From contig NZ_VNHS01000003.1 in the NCBI RefSeq assembly GCF_008124765.1, forward strand, positions 310,001 to 374,000: a DNA stretch of 64,000 nt, written 5' to 3'. Every line of letters starts with the position of its first letter. Position 1 is the stretch's first letter. The stretch is from Paenibacillus methanolicus (GTDB lineage Bacteria; Bacillota; Bacilli; Paenibacillales; Paenibacillaceae). The translations under genes were made by a program, and so were the position numbers. This document shows, piece after piece, positions 29,064 through 37,048 of the stretch. The notes under the pieces were generated by a model. It was not told the origin of the DNA and ran no database searches. It was given only the letters and a program-made list of their open reading frames with translations.

Positions 29064-29930
29064 CTATTTCCTCCTATATGTTCGCTTCTCAAGACCGATG
29101 CCGCGCCAGCCGCTTACCTCGCACTGCCCATAGTCGCGATCACCTACGGCCACCACCGTGCCGTCCGATTGAAGACCGACGGTATGCGCGCACCCCGCCG
29201 CTACCGCCACGATATCGCACCAATCGCTCACATTGCATTGGCCATGCTTATTGGAGCCTACTGCCGCCACCGTACCATCCGACTTAAGGCCGACGGTATG
29301 CTTGCTGCCCGCCGCGATCGCCGTAATCCTCCGCCATTCGCTTACCTCGCATTGACTTTCCTGGTTTCGACCCACAGCCACCATCGTGCCGTCCGATTGA
29401 AGACCGACGGTATGAAGATAACCCGCCGCGATCGCCACGATGTCGCGCCAGTCGCTTGCATGGCATTGGCCATACCGATTATTTCCGGTCAATATCACCG
29501 TGCCGTCCGATTTCAGCCCGACGGTATGCCAGTCGCCTGCCGCTACCGCCACGATGTCGTGCCAGCCGCTTACATGGCATTCGCCTTCCTGATTGCGACC
29601 TACGGCCACCACCGTGCCATCCGATTTCAGCCCGACGGTTCGACGCCACCCCGCCGCTACCGCCACGATATCCCGCCAGCCGCTTACCCCGCATTGGTCA
29701 TGCTTGTTCCAACCTACGGCCGCCACCGTGCCATCCGATTTCAGTCCGACGGTATGCGCATTGCCGGTATGCGCATTACCCGCCGCAATCGCCACGATAT
29801 CGCGCCATTCGCCTACATCGCATTGGCCGTATTTGTTATCCCCCGCAGCGACCACCATGCCGTCCGATTGAAGACCGACGGTATGACGATAACCCGCCGC
29901 AAGGGAAGGCATGGGTTTCGCAACGTTCAT
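29064..29930 (-). CDS. RCC1-repeat beta-propeller protein, seven short repeats
   Basis: This 288-residue protein consists almost wholly of seven repeats of about 38 residues with the pattern AAG..HTVGLKSDGTVVAVG.N..GQC.VS.W.DIVAV. This fits a closed seven-bladed propeller of bacterial RCC1-like type. Each repeat ends with a C after GQ or GE. Repeat 2 carries a five-residue tandem insertion (NAHTG) made by a 15-bp duplication. There is no signal peptide or membrane segment. GAAGGAG precedes the ATG at 29930. Last gene of an operon after the DUF418 gene; the partner it binds is unknown. Confidence 0.85.
   Translation of the reverse strand: MNVAKPMPSLAAGYRHTVGLQSDGMVVAAGDNKYGQCDVGEWRDIVAIAAGNAHTGNAHTVGLKSDGTVAAVGWNKHDQCGVSGWRDIVAVAAGWRRTVGLKSDGTVVAVGRNQEGECHVSGWHDIVAVAAGDWHTVGLKSDGTVILTGNNRYGQCHASDWRDIVAIAAGYLHTVGLQSDGTMVAVGRNQESQCEVSEWRRITAIAAGSKHTVGLKSDGTVAAVGSNKHGQCNVSDWCDIVAVAAGCAHTVGLQSDGTVVAVGDRDYGQCEVSGWRGIGLEKRTYRRK
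29751..29780 (+). repeat. 15-bp tandem duplication inside the RCC1 gene
   Basis: GGTATGCGCATTGCC is followed directly by GGTATGCGCATTACC. In frame this inserts NAHTG into repeat 2, the only repeat that departs from 38 residues, and points to recent slippage. Confidence 0.8.
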
Positions 29931-29954
29931 GAATATCGCTCCTTCGAATATAAG

Positions 29955-31079
29955 TTATTTCCGATAAGTCAATCGACGCAGCAGCTTCTCGGCAGGACCG
30001 GCGACGTTAGCGCGCTGCATGAACCCGGCCATGATGAGAGAAGCGATCCATGTCAGCCAGGCGACAATATCGCTGCTAAGTTGATTGCCGGTCGCGCCTA
30101 AACCGCCAAGTCCTTCCGCAAAAACGATATAGAACGCGATGGATTGAAAAATGTAAAACGTTAACGACCGCTGGCCAAGCGCCGCAAGCGCCATGATCAG
30201 CTTGCCGCGTATCGCTCTCGAGTTCCCCGCGATCAATCCGATAAGCGCAGCCCAGCCGATTCCGCCAGCATAGCCGGTCAAGGTATGGAAGGAACCCGCA
30301 ATCGCTTGTTCTGCCTCCGAAGGGTCATTCCAGTACAGCGAGGACATAAGCGCTAGCGGCAAGCCGCCTAAAATAGACAGCGCAAGACCAACGATTGCCG
30401 TCCGCAAGAGGAGAACCCGATGCCGCGCCGGATCGTCCAGCAGCTTCTTGCGGGCCGCCCAAATGCCCAGCGCCATGGCCGGTATAACTTGATGCAAGAG
30501 AATGAGGCTGTACAGCACCCAGTTGAACGCTCGCGTGAGCATGATCGTCCCGATCCCGCCGGAAGCGGCTGCCTCTGCAGTCGGAACAACATGACCCCAA
30601 TCATATTCGCCGCGGGTAATCACGGCGCCAAGCACGGTCGCCAGCAAGAGGGTGATGGCCGCGATCCAAATCAAGGTTCTGTCTGACAAACGGAGGAACC
30701 AAAAAAAGAAGATCGTGGCCAAGCCGTACAGTCCGATCGTCATGTCATAGAGCGAGATGGTATGAACGAATCCAAACAAAAGAAGCCACCAGCCGCGCCG
30801 GAGAAACAGGTTGCGTATAGCCGGCCACTCTTGGCCCTTCTCTTCTTGTCGGCGTAATAATTGCACCATCCCATAACCAAACAGCAGAAAAAATACGGGA
30901 AACGCCCGTCCGTCGACAACGATTTGCCGCAACAAGACGATTACGCGATTTATAGCGGTTGCTTCGAGGTGGATCAGATTCTGATTCGCGTGAGCCAATG
31001 CAATAAGCAGCAGCATAAAGCCTCTAGCCAGATCCGGCGCAAGCTTGCGCCCGCTGAAATTAGACACGATAAGGCCCAT
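29955..31079 (-). CDS. DUF418 family membrane protein
   Basis: This 374-residue protein has about nine to ten hydrophobic helices. It opens with RKLAPDLARGFMLLLIALAHAN and contains FFLLFGYGMVQLLRR, RRGWWLLLFGFVHT and a C-terminal GQRSLTFYIFQSIAFYIVF, all typical of DUF418 proteins, which are distantly related to membrane acyltransferases. The function is unknown. The ATG at 31079 lies right beside AAAGG; a GTG at 31067 has better spacing. It starts 14 bp after the broken signal-peptidase-like gene. Confidence 0.85.
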   Translation of the reverse strand: MGLIVSNFSGRKLAPDLARGFMLLLIALAHANQNLIHLEATAINRVIVLLRQIVVDGRAFPVFFLLFGYGMVQLLRRQEEKGQEWPAIRNLFLRRGWWLLLFGFVHTISLYDMTIGLYGLATIFFFWFLRLSDRTLIWIAAITLLLATVLGAVITRGEYDWGHVVPTAEAAASGGIGTIMLTRAFNWVLYSLILLHQVIPAMALGIWAARKKLLDDPARHRVLLLRTAIVGLALSILGGLPLALMSSLYWNDPSEAEQAIAGSFHTLTGYAGGIGWAALIGLIAGNSRAIRGKLIMALAALGQRSLTFYIFQSIAFYIVFAEGLGGLGATGNQLSSDIVAWLTWIASLIMAGFMQRANVAGPAEKLLRRLTYRK

Positions 31080-31093
31080 CCTTTCATCCCATA

Positions 31094-31751
31094 TTATTCC
31101 GACTGCTTCCCGTTAACGTAGCTCCCCCCCACATAGCCGACCACTTTCCCTCTAATTTCAGGTGTGGATAGCGGACCAAACAACCGACTGTCCACGCTTC
31201 GCCACCACATATCGCCCAATACATAGACGTGATCGCCGGGAATGGCCAGCTCCTCTATTGTCGGATCGAAATACGCCTCCATGTCATGCGTAACGTCCGC
31301 CTCTCCGACCGCATTCGCATAAGCTTCTTGATCCAAGCCTCGGGATTGCGCATGGCCATAGAACGAATCCAGCCGCTTGTCGTCAATATAAATTTGGCCG
31401 TGTTCGATCTTCACCTTCTCGCCGGGCAGCCCAATGACACGCGCGATTTGGCGAGCAGCCGGTTTCAAACTCGGATTAGCGGCGTCCGGTATGGCAGGCG
31501 TGCGGAAATAGATAACGTCGCCCCGGGAAAAAGGACGATCTGCATAGTAGCCCGGATCGACCGCCAAGTCGCCCACCACGGTGGAGTCATATTCGTGACG
31601 GCCACGGTTCGAAAACCGTCCACCCCGTGTTCGAATCCAGGTCGTCCGGAACGCCCGACTTCGACGATGCCGGTTCGCGCTAACCGCAGCCGATGGTTGC
31701 GGCCGCCGTGACCAATACCAACGCCCAAACCGCACCCATTCCTTTTTTCAT
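31094..31751 (-). pseudogene. Broken signal-peptidase-I-like (S26) lipoprotein gene
   Basis: The ATG at 31751 opens a lipoprotein-type leader (MKKGMGAVWALVLVTAAA, then TIGCG), followed at once by an in-frame TAG. The frame then reads on (REPASSKSGVP...WTVFE) until about 31610. There a frameshift moves the conserved part (RHEYDSTVV...VDPGYYADRPFSRGDVIYF...VIGLPGEKVKIEHGQIYID...GDHVYVLGDM...DSRLFGPLS) into another frame that runs to 31094. The part lost at the shift is where the Ser-Met segment of S26 peptidases lies. The general-base Lys is replaced by Ala (IARVIGLPGE). The ancestor therefore may already have been an inactive homologue, as I recall for similar Paenibacillus lipoproteins. A sequencing error could explain one lesion but hardly both. 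First gene of the operon with DUF418 and RCC1. Confidence 0.7.
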
Positions 31752-31845
31752 AACGTGCGCTCCCTCCCCAAAACTCATCCACATTTTACCACATAAAGAC
31801 AGATGAGGGCGCAGATGTTTCTCGCTCCCTTCCGAAATGAAAGGA

Positions 31846-31868
31846 CAGCCGGTCGTTCTGACCGGCTG
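31846..31868. terminator. Intrinsic terminator after the beta-lactamase-like gene
   Basis: CAGCCGGTC and GACCGGCTG form a 9-bp stem with a GTTCT loop. The minus strand continues TCCTTTCATTTC. It lies 22 bp after the stop of the serine hydrolase gene. Confidence 0.65.
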
Positions 31869-31889
31869 CCGTATATAACGATTATGAAG

Positions 31890-33131
31890 TCAGTCTTCGA
31901 TAGCCTGATAGACCGTGGTCCAGAAATCGTGGATCAGCCGCGCCGAATTCGGGGTCGACATGCCGACCTGGGTGAGCAGCATGCCGACGAGCTGGTTACC
32001 CGGGTCGGCGTAAGTCGTGGTGCCGCTGCCGCCGTCCCAGCCGAACTGGCCGATGGGCGCGTAGTCGCCGCGGTATGTGCGTACCGCCATCCCGAACCCC
32101 CAACCGCCGTGCTGCCCTTGACCGAACGACACATGGACGTTATTGGTGGCCATGGCGTGACGGGCGGCTTGCTGCTCGGACGTAAGACGGTTGGTCGTCA
32201 TCAGCTGGACGGCGGGCCGGGACAGGATCCGCTCGTTGCCATGCATCCCGTCATTGAGCAGCATCCGGTAGTAGACGTGGAAGTCGTCGACGGTGGAGGA
32301 CAGTCCGCCTCCGCCGCCTTCGAACGCCGGCGGCTTGCTGTGGCGTCCCCCCTCGGATTCGTCCCACACGAGGAACTCGCCGGTCTGCGGATTAGGCGCG
32401 TAGAGGGGTGGCAGCCGGTCGATCTTGTCGGCGGACACGTAGAAACCGGTGTCCTTCATGCCGAGGGGGTTGAAAAGGCGTTCGCGCAAGAACGTCTCGA
32501 ACGACTGACCCGCGACCCGGGCGACGAGCACGCCGAGCAGATCGTTGCTGATGTGATACTGCCACTGTTCTCCGGGCTGGTGCATCAGCGGAAGCGTGCC
32601 AAGGCGGCGCATCCACTCATCCGGCTCGGGCATCGGCTCCGGCAGATCGGGCGTGAGCCCCTGCCCGAAGATGGCGTTCATGATCGGCGCGTCCAGCAAA
32701 GTTCGATCGATGCCAAGCCCGAACGTGGAAGTCAACAAGTCCCGTACGATGATCGGCCGCCGCGCCGGCACGGTATCGTCCAGCGGACCGTCGGGCCGTC
32801 TCAGCACCTGCCGATCGGCGAGTTCTGGAAGCCAATGGTCGACCGGATCATCCAGACGCAGCTTGCACTCATCGAGCAGAATCATCGCCGCCGCGACCGA
32901 TACCGGCTTGGACGTCGATGCCATTCGGAAGATCGTGTCCCGGCGCATCGGCGCGCCTCCGTCATGGCGCATCGTGCCGAGCGCTTCGCAGTGCGTCTCC
33001 CCATGCCGGCTGATCAAGGCGACCAGCCCGGGAATTTTCCCGGACTCGACATGCCGTGCCAGCACGTCGCGCAATTTGAGCAGCCCTGCATCGGAGAAGC
33101 CGTTGTTGCGTTGTCCCATCGTCTTTTCCAT
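31890..33131 (-). CDS. Serine beta-lactamase-like hydrolase (class C / EstB type)
   Basis: This 413-residue protein has the S-x-x-K motif in MASTSKPVS (nucleophile Ser and Lys) and a Tyr-containing motif in QWQYHISNDLLG. Other conserved segments are GLSSTVDDF and a C-terminal WDGGSGTTTYADP. There is no signal peptide, so an esterase or peptidase role in the cytoplasm is more likely than antibiotic resistance. AAGGAGGG precedes the ATG. Codon use is richer in GC than in the neighbours (runs of GCG, GGC and GTC). It stands alone with its own promoter region. Confidence 0.87.
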   Translation of the reverse strand: MEKTMGQRNNGFSDAGLLKLRDVLARHVESGKIPGLVALISRHGETHCEALGTMRHDGGAPMRRDTIFRMASTSKPVSVAAAMILLDECKLRLDDPVDHWLPELADRQVLRRPDGPLDDTVPARRPIIVRDLLTSTFGLGIDRTLLDAPIMNAIFGQGLTPDLPEPMPEPDEWMRRLGTLPLMHQPGEQWQYHISNDLLGVLVARVAGQSFETFLRERLFNPLGMKDTGFYVSADKIDRLPPLYAPNPQTGEFLVWDESEGGRHSKPPAFEGGGGGLSSTVDDFHVYYRMLLNDGMHGNERILSRPAVQLMTTNRLTSEQQAARHAMATNNVHVSFGQGQHGGWGFGMAVRTYRGDYAPIGQFGWDGGSGTTTYADPGNQLVGMLLTQVGMSTPNSARLIHDFWTTVYQAIED

Positions 33132-33504
33132 TTGATTACCCTCCTTATTTAACCGTTACATTGGACACATCGGCTTCGTTTTGTAAATTGCTTTGGAACG
33201 ATGCATTCTTCAGGGTCGAGCTCTTCAAGCTAAACAGCTATCGCCGTCTTTTGCGGCGTGGCGCGTTCGTTACGGGGTGAACCTCCCCTTGCCCCTTTCG
33301 TACCTATCTCTAGAAATATTGCGCCATTCCGGCTGGTATTCATGGTTCACTACCACTTGTTTACACCCGTAAGCAAAAAGCCGCCGTAGGCTGGTGTTAA
33401 TAAATCGGTATATCCATAGCAAAAAACCGCGCAGCGCGCGGTTTCCTCGAGAGTTATAGACCAACGTCATGAATCAACGCTGGCTGGCAACGACGGATTG
33501 CATA
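33132..33504. other. Intergenic region without a supportable gene
   Basis: This 373-bp stretch holds the ribosome site and presumed promoter of the beta-lactamase-like gene (a TTTACA-like -35 element is visible but no convincing -10). Near its other end is the terminator of the membrane protein gene. A 66-codon minus-strand frame inside it covers the terminator and has no family features. Confidence 0.6.
33424..33444 (-). terminator. Intrinsic terminator for the ABC-2-type membrane protein gene
   Basis: AAACCGCGC and GCGCGGTTT form a 9-bp stem with a 3-nt loop, followed on the minus strand by a run of T. Confidence 0.85.
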
Positions 33505-34713
33505 TTAACCGCGAACGGCTTCGGTATTCGCCGGAAGCGCCTTCGCAGCGTTCGCGGGTTTGAACGCGGAGCCGAGAAGCACGACCAGCGATCCGCCGGC
33601 AATGGACGCGATAACGGCGAGCGGTTCCCCGATGTTCAACCCTTGACCGAAGTAGAACAGATCGCGCAGCCCTTCGACGGCGAAACGGAGCGGCACCCAG
33701 CTGTAGAGAAGGTCTCTCGTCGCCTGCGGCAGCATCTCGGGCGCCAGCGTCAGCACCGGACCGGTGAAGAAGAAGAGCAGCATAAAGATGGGAATACCCG
33801 CGAATCCAAGCCAGGAGAGAAGCGCCGACATCATCAGGAAGAAGCTGAATACCGCGAGCGACAGGAACAGCGCCGAGTCGAGAAACGACGGCACATGCAT
33901 GTTGAACACGTAGTCCGCGCTCCCCAGAATGCCGAAGCCCGCGATTATCGACAAGACCGCGCCCGCGACAACTTGCATGCTGATCAGGCTCGCCTGCTGC
34001 TTCCGGCCTTCCGTCCTGACGTTCCGCTTCGCGAAGAACACGAGCATGGACGCGACGAGCGCCGCCATCCAACCGATCTGGACGAGCGAGCCGGGCGCAT
34101 TGCCGTTCGCGCTATGCGTGCCGACGGGATGGACGAGTTGAATCTTCGCTTGTACGGGATTGGCCAAGCCCGCGATTTGGGCCGGATTGACTTGCATCCC
34201 TTGCGCCGCGAGCGCGCCGGTTAGCTGCTCGCTGAATTTGGCGTTGATGCCTTGGAATACTTGAGTCATTGCTTGAGACACGGCGCCGGCGGCGCTCATG
34301 TTCTTGCCTTGGTTCACGTAAATCTGAATGTCGGCCGCGTCGGACGATCCCTTCATCAGACCCGCCACATCCGCGCTCAGCGACTGCGGAATGACGACGA
34401 GCGCGTAGGCTTCCTGCCGGTCAAGCCGGTCGAGGCCTTCTTCCGAGTCCGACACGATCTCCCACTCGAACGGCGACGACGCGCTTTGCTCTCCGGTCGA
34501 TGCGGCGGTCAGATTGTCCGCGATCGTCTTGCCATAATTGACATCGCCTTGGCCGGGCAGCGTCGAACCTTCATCCATTTGAGCCAATAGGACGGGAAGC
34601 TGCCGGGGAACCGGATTGACGGTCGACCCCAACGTCGCGAGTCCGAAGATCAATGCAACGACGATGACCAGCACAGGCGCCAATAAGATGTTTTTTTGCT
34701 TGAAGAATGCCAT
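33505..34713 (-). CDS. YhgE/Pip or ABC-2-type membrane protein (DUF3533-like)
   Basis: This 402-residue protein has one N-terminal membrane helix (FKQKNILLAPVLVIVVALIFGL). A large extracellular domain (about 30-215) includes LPVLLAQMDEGSTLPGQG and AYALVVIPQSLSADVAGL. Five C-terminal helices include FFLMMSALLSWLGFAGIPIFMLLFFFTGP and a final LGSAF. This is the layout of YhgE/Pip and ABC-2 export permeases. No ATPase is adjacent. AAGGAGAG precedes the ATG. A copy of the TetR operator lies about 50 bp upstream, so it is the likely target of the TetR gene next door, probably in efflux or cell-envelope stress. Confidence 0.8.
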   Translation of the reverse strand: MAFFKQKNILLAPVLVIVVALIFGLATLGSTVNPVPRQLPVLLAQMDEGSTLPGQGDVNYGKTIADNLTAASTGEQSASSPFEWEIVSDSEEGLDRLDRQEAYALVVIPQSLSADVAGLMKGSSDAADIQIYVNQGKNMSAAGAVSQAMTQVFQGINAKFSEQLTGALAAQGMQVNPAQIAGLANPVQAKIQLVHPVGTHSANGNAPGSLVQIGWMAALVASMLVFFAKRNVRTEGRKQQASLISMQVVAGAVLSIIAGFGILGSADYVFNMHVPSFLDSALFLSLAVFSFFLMMSALLSWLGFAGIPIFMLLFFFTGPVLTLAPEMLPQATRDLLYSWVPLRFAVEGLRDLFYFGQGLNIGEPLAVIASIAGGSLVVLLGSAFKPANAAKALPANTEAVRG

Positions 34714-34762
34714 GATTCCTCTCTCCTTCTGGACGGATCATCCGTCTCTTCGCATTTAATTG

Positions 34763-34780
34763 ATTGAACGTACGGTGAAT
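34763..34780. promoter_or_regulatory. TetR operator copy upstream of the membrane protein gene
   Basis: ATTGAACGTACGGTGAAT differs only in the two central bases from the site at 35463-35480 before the TetR gene. It is an imperfect palindrome around a central CGNNCG. Confidence 0.75.
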
Positions 34781-34809
34781 TAATGAGCAAAAAAGTTCCC
34801 TGAACGATG

Positions 34810-35445
34810 TCAGGGAACGAGCCATAGATCCACGGTGTGGGCAATGGCGCGAAGACGGTATTCGGTTAAATCCTCGGTACCGGTGAAATTGATGCCGATA
34901 ATCGAGCTGACCACGTACAGCAGATTCATGGAGATGAATTGCTTCGCGGCGAACAGAAAGTCCATCTTGCGGATCTCGCCGCGCTCATGCCTGCTCTCCA
35001 GCATGGAGGCGAACCATGTATGTCTCTCTACGATCAGCTTCGATAGCAGCACGGCGCCTTCGATATCGAGCACCTCATGCTCCCGGAACAGAATGCGCAT
35101 GAAGTCTTTGTCCTCCAGGAAAAGTTTCGTAAGCCTGCTCGAGATCAGCTCCAGCGCTTCCTTCAACGGCAAGTTGTCGAGCTCCTCGCTGGATGCCTCA
35201 ATCAGCTTCCCCTTCTCGATGAAGATCTCCTGCAGCAACACCCCGAGCATCTCCCGCTTCCCGCCGGGGAAGTAATGGTACAGAATGCCGTCAGCCATGC
35301 CGATCTCCCGGTTAATCGCGCGCACGGGCGTGCCGTGGTAGCCGTTCTGGGCGAATAACGCCTTGGCGGTACGCAGCAGCTTCTCCCTCGTCTCGGCGGC
35401 TTGTTCCTGGCGCAGATTGCGATCGGTTCGTCGACCTCCGCTCAT
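34810..35445 (-). CDS. TetR family regulator
   Basis: This 211-residue protein has an N-terminal helix-turn-helix (REKLLRTAKALFAQNGYHGTPVRAINREIGMADGILYHYFPGGK) and an all-helical ligand domain. I choose the ATG at 35445 because GGAGGTG lies six bases before it. Its promoter (TTGACA, 18 bp, TATATT) overlaps an operator also found before the downstream membrane protein gene, which indicates autoregulation and control of that gene. Confidence 0.9.
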   Translation of the reverse strand: MSGGRRTDRNLRQEQAAETREKLLRTAKALFAQNGYHGTPVRAINREIGMADGILYHYFPGGKREMLGVLLQEIFIEKGKLIEASSEELDNLPLKEALELISSRLTKLFLEDKDFMRILFREHEVLDIEGAVLLSKLIVERHTWFASMLESRHERGEIRKMDFLFAAKQFISMNLLYVVSSIIGINFTGTEDLTEYRLRAIAHTVDLWLVP

Positions 35446-35462
35446 GATCATCACCTCCATTC

Positions 35463-35512
35463 ATTGAACGATCGGTGAATATAATATATGCTTGACGTAG
35501 GATTACTGTCAA
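35463..35512 (-). promoter_or_regulatory. Promoter and TetR operator
   Basis: On the minus strand, -35 TTGACA (35512-35507), an 18-bp spacer and -10 TATATT (35488-35483) are followed directly by the operator ATTCACCGATCGTTCAAT (35480-35463). A repressor bound there would cover the transcription start. Confidence 0.8.
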
Positions 35513-35591
35513 GCGTCAGGCGCCGGTAGCACGTACTCATCGCGATCCCGTCTCCAAAAATCCGAAAAACTGCCTCATGCGTTCCGACGTC

Positions 35592-36164
35592 CTACTCCTC
35601 GGCTTGCATCGCCTTAACCCCCGCAAGAAACGTATCGATAATTAATCGGAACGTGACGTCCAGGTCGAGCGGAATGCCGAAGCCTCCCTGCTTCTCCAGG
35701 TTGGCAAACCCGTGCAGGAAGCTGCGCAGCCCGCGCACGGCGTGAATGGCCGCTTCTCCCCGAAGTCCGTACACTTCCAACGCATTCACGGCCATACCCA
35801 CCACGCTTCCGGCTGCTTCCTGCAGCCGATTGTCGTCCGGGTCGACGGCTCGCTGCACCGCTTCATAGAGGCCGGGATGAGCGCGGGCGAAGTCGAGATA
35901 CGCATAGCTGAACGCCCGTATAGCCTCGTCGCCCGTCTTGCCGGCCAGCGCGCTCGCGAACAGTTCCGACATCTGCGTCAACCCGGACAGCGCAAGCTGG
36001 CGTCTCAATTCCGGCAGCCCGTTGACGTGATTATAGAGCGACGGAGAACGGATCTGCAGCTTCTGCGCGAGCGAAGCCAGCGTGACGGCTTCAAGCCCTT
36101 GCGCGTCCGCGATTTCGGTTGCGGCACGAATGACCGCCGGCAGATCAAGACCGATGCGAGGCAT
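35592..36164 (-). CDS. TetR family regulator with WHG-type C-terminal domain
   Basis: This 190-residue protein has a helix-turn-helix (IADAQGLEAVTLASLAQKLQIRSPSLYNHVNGLPELRRQL) and a TetR_C_33/WHG-like ligand domain (VRGLRSFLHGFANLE). The ATG at 36164 follows AAGGGAG and lies inside the end of the metallo-hydrolase gene, so the two overlap by 20 bp and are coupled. It probably binds the two palindromes at 36922-36964 and represses its own operon. Confidence 0.88.
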   Translation of the reverse strand: MPRIGLDLPAVIRAATEIADAQGLEAVTLASLAQKLQIRSPSLYNHVNGLPELRRQLALSGLTQMSELFASALAGKTGDEAIRAFSYAYLDFARAHPGLYEAVQRAVDPDDNRLQEAAGSVVGMAVNALEVYGLRGEAAIHAVRGLRSFLHGFANLEKQGGFGIPLDLDVTFRLIIDTFLAGVKAMQAEE

Positions 36165-36900
36165 CTCGGTTGCTCCCTTCCGGGTTGGCATGCAGTTGTC
36201 GGTCGGCCGTTTCGATCGCGCGGGCCATCTCGGCCAGCGGATTATCGACCATTAGGCCGTGTCCCACGCCAAGAAGCGAAGGATTCAACTCGCGCAATTG
36301 GCGCGCGGTCGCGAACGACGCTTCCTTGTTCCACGTCGCCATGGCCGGGAAGGGGAACAACGGACGCAGTTGGCCGGCTACCGCCATGCCGCCGCGCGTC
36401 TGAAGCGCATCGCCTGCAAGCAAAGCCCGGCTGCGCGTATCCAGAAACGCCATATGCCCGGGCGTATGGCCAGGGGCGGCGACGGCAAGCAAGGAGCCCA
36501 CCCGATCGCCGTCTTGCAGCAGCACATCCGGCTTCGTCTTGATCTTGCCGGCCTTCGGCACATCCCCTCGTATCGAACCTTGCGGCTCGTGCGCGTCGAG
36601 CGACCGGTCGCCGTCCAGCAGCCGGGCATCGCGTGCCGAAATGAATACGGGCACGCGCGGCAGCGCGGCCTTGAGCGCATCGAGCGCGCCAATATGGTCG
36701 CCATGCGCATGCGTCAACGCGATCCGCGTAATCGGCTTTCCGATCCGCGCCGCGGCTTGAAGAATGCCCTTCGCGCTGTAGGGCAAAGCGGCGTCGATGA
36801 CGGTCAAGCCGTCTTCTTCCTCGACCAAATAAGCGTTCACCGGGAAGAAGCGCGGCAAAAACGTCAGTTGATAGACGGAAAGTTTATGAATGATTCTCAA
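36145..36900 (-). CDS. Metallo-beta-lactamase fold hydrolase
   Basis: This 251-residue protein has the zinc motif THAHGDHIGALD, a second His in APGHTPGHMAF, Asp in LLAGDALQT and the final His in GVGHGLMV. I take the TTG at 36900 as start, behind AAGGAG with a 9-nt spacer (LRIIHKLSVYQLTFLPRFFPVNAYLVEEE). MBL hydrolases split esters, thioesters or lactones; the substrate is unknown. First gene of an operon with the TetR gene. Confidence 0.88.
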   Translation of the reverse strand: MRIIHKLSVYQLTFLPRFFPVNAYLVEEEDGLTVIDAALPYSAKGILQAAARIGKPITRIALTHAHGDHIGALDALKAALPRVPVFISARDARLLDGDRSLDAHEPQGSIRGDVPKAGKIKTKPDVLLQDGDRVGSLLAVAAPGHTPGHMAFLDTRSRALLAGDALQTRGGMAVAGQLRPLFPFPAMATWNKEASFATARQLRELNPSLLGVGHGLMVDNPLAEMARAIETADRQLHANPEGSNRDASHRS

Positions 36901-36921
36901 TCGGATCACTCCTTATTTTCG

Positions 36922-36964
36922 AAAACTAATGTCGTTAGTTTTATAATAACTAATACCATTAGTT
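36922..36964. promoter_or_regulatory. Two tandem palindromic operators
   Basis: AAAACTAA-5-TTAGTTTT (36922-36942) and AACTAAT-3-ATTAGTT (36948-36964) share the half-site ACTAAT and lie 25 bp apart before the metallo-hydrolase/TetR operon. The -10-like TATTAT on the minus strand lies between them, so repressor binding would block transcription. Confidence 0.75.
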
Positions 36965-37048
36965 TTGGCAAGGGGACGTTTGGTCATACGCTGCTCGAAC
37001 GGGGGACGCCTCGAAACTTGGACGCGCTCTTCGTCGAACTCGACGGCC

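Noticed and set aside
29169..30101. 310-codon plus-strand frame with internal repeats
   Set aside because: It is the antisense shadow of the RCC1 repeats and of the end of the DUF418 gene; its repetitiveness comes from the real gene.
31600..31650. Stretch with GTTCGAATCC resembling a tRNA T-loop
   Set aside because: No acceptor, D-arm or anticodon arm can be built around it; it falls in the remains of the signal-peptidase-like gene.
33270..33470. 66-codon minus-strand frame
   Set aside because: It runs across a clear terminator, lacks a ribosome site and resembles nothing known to me.
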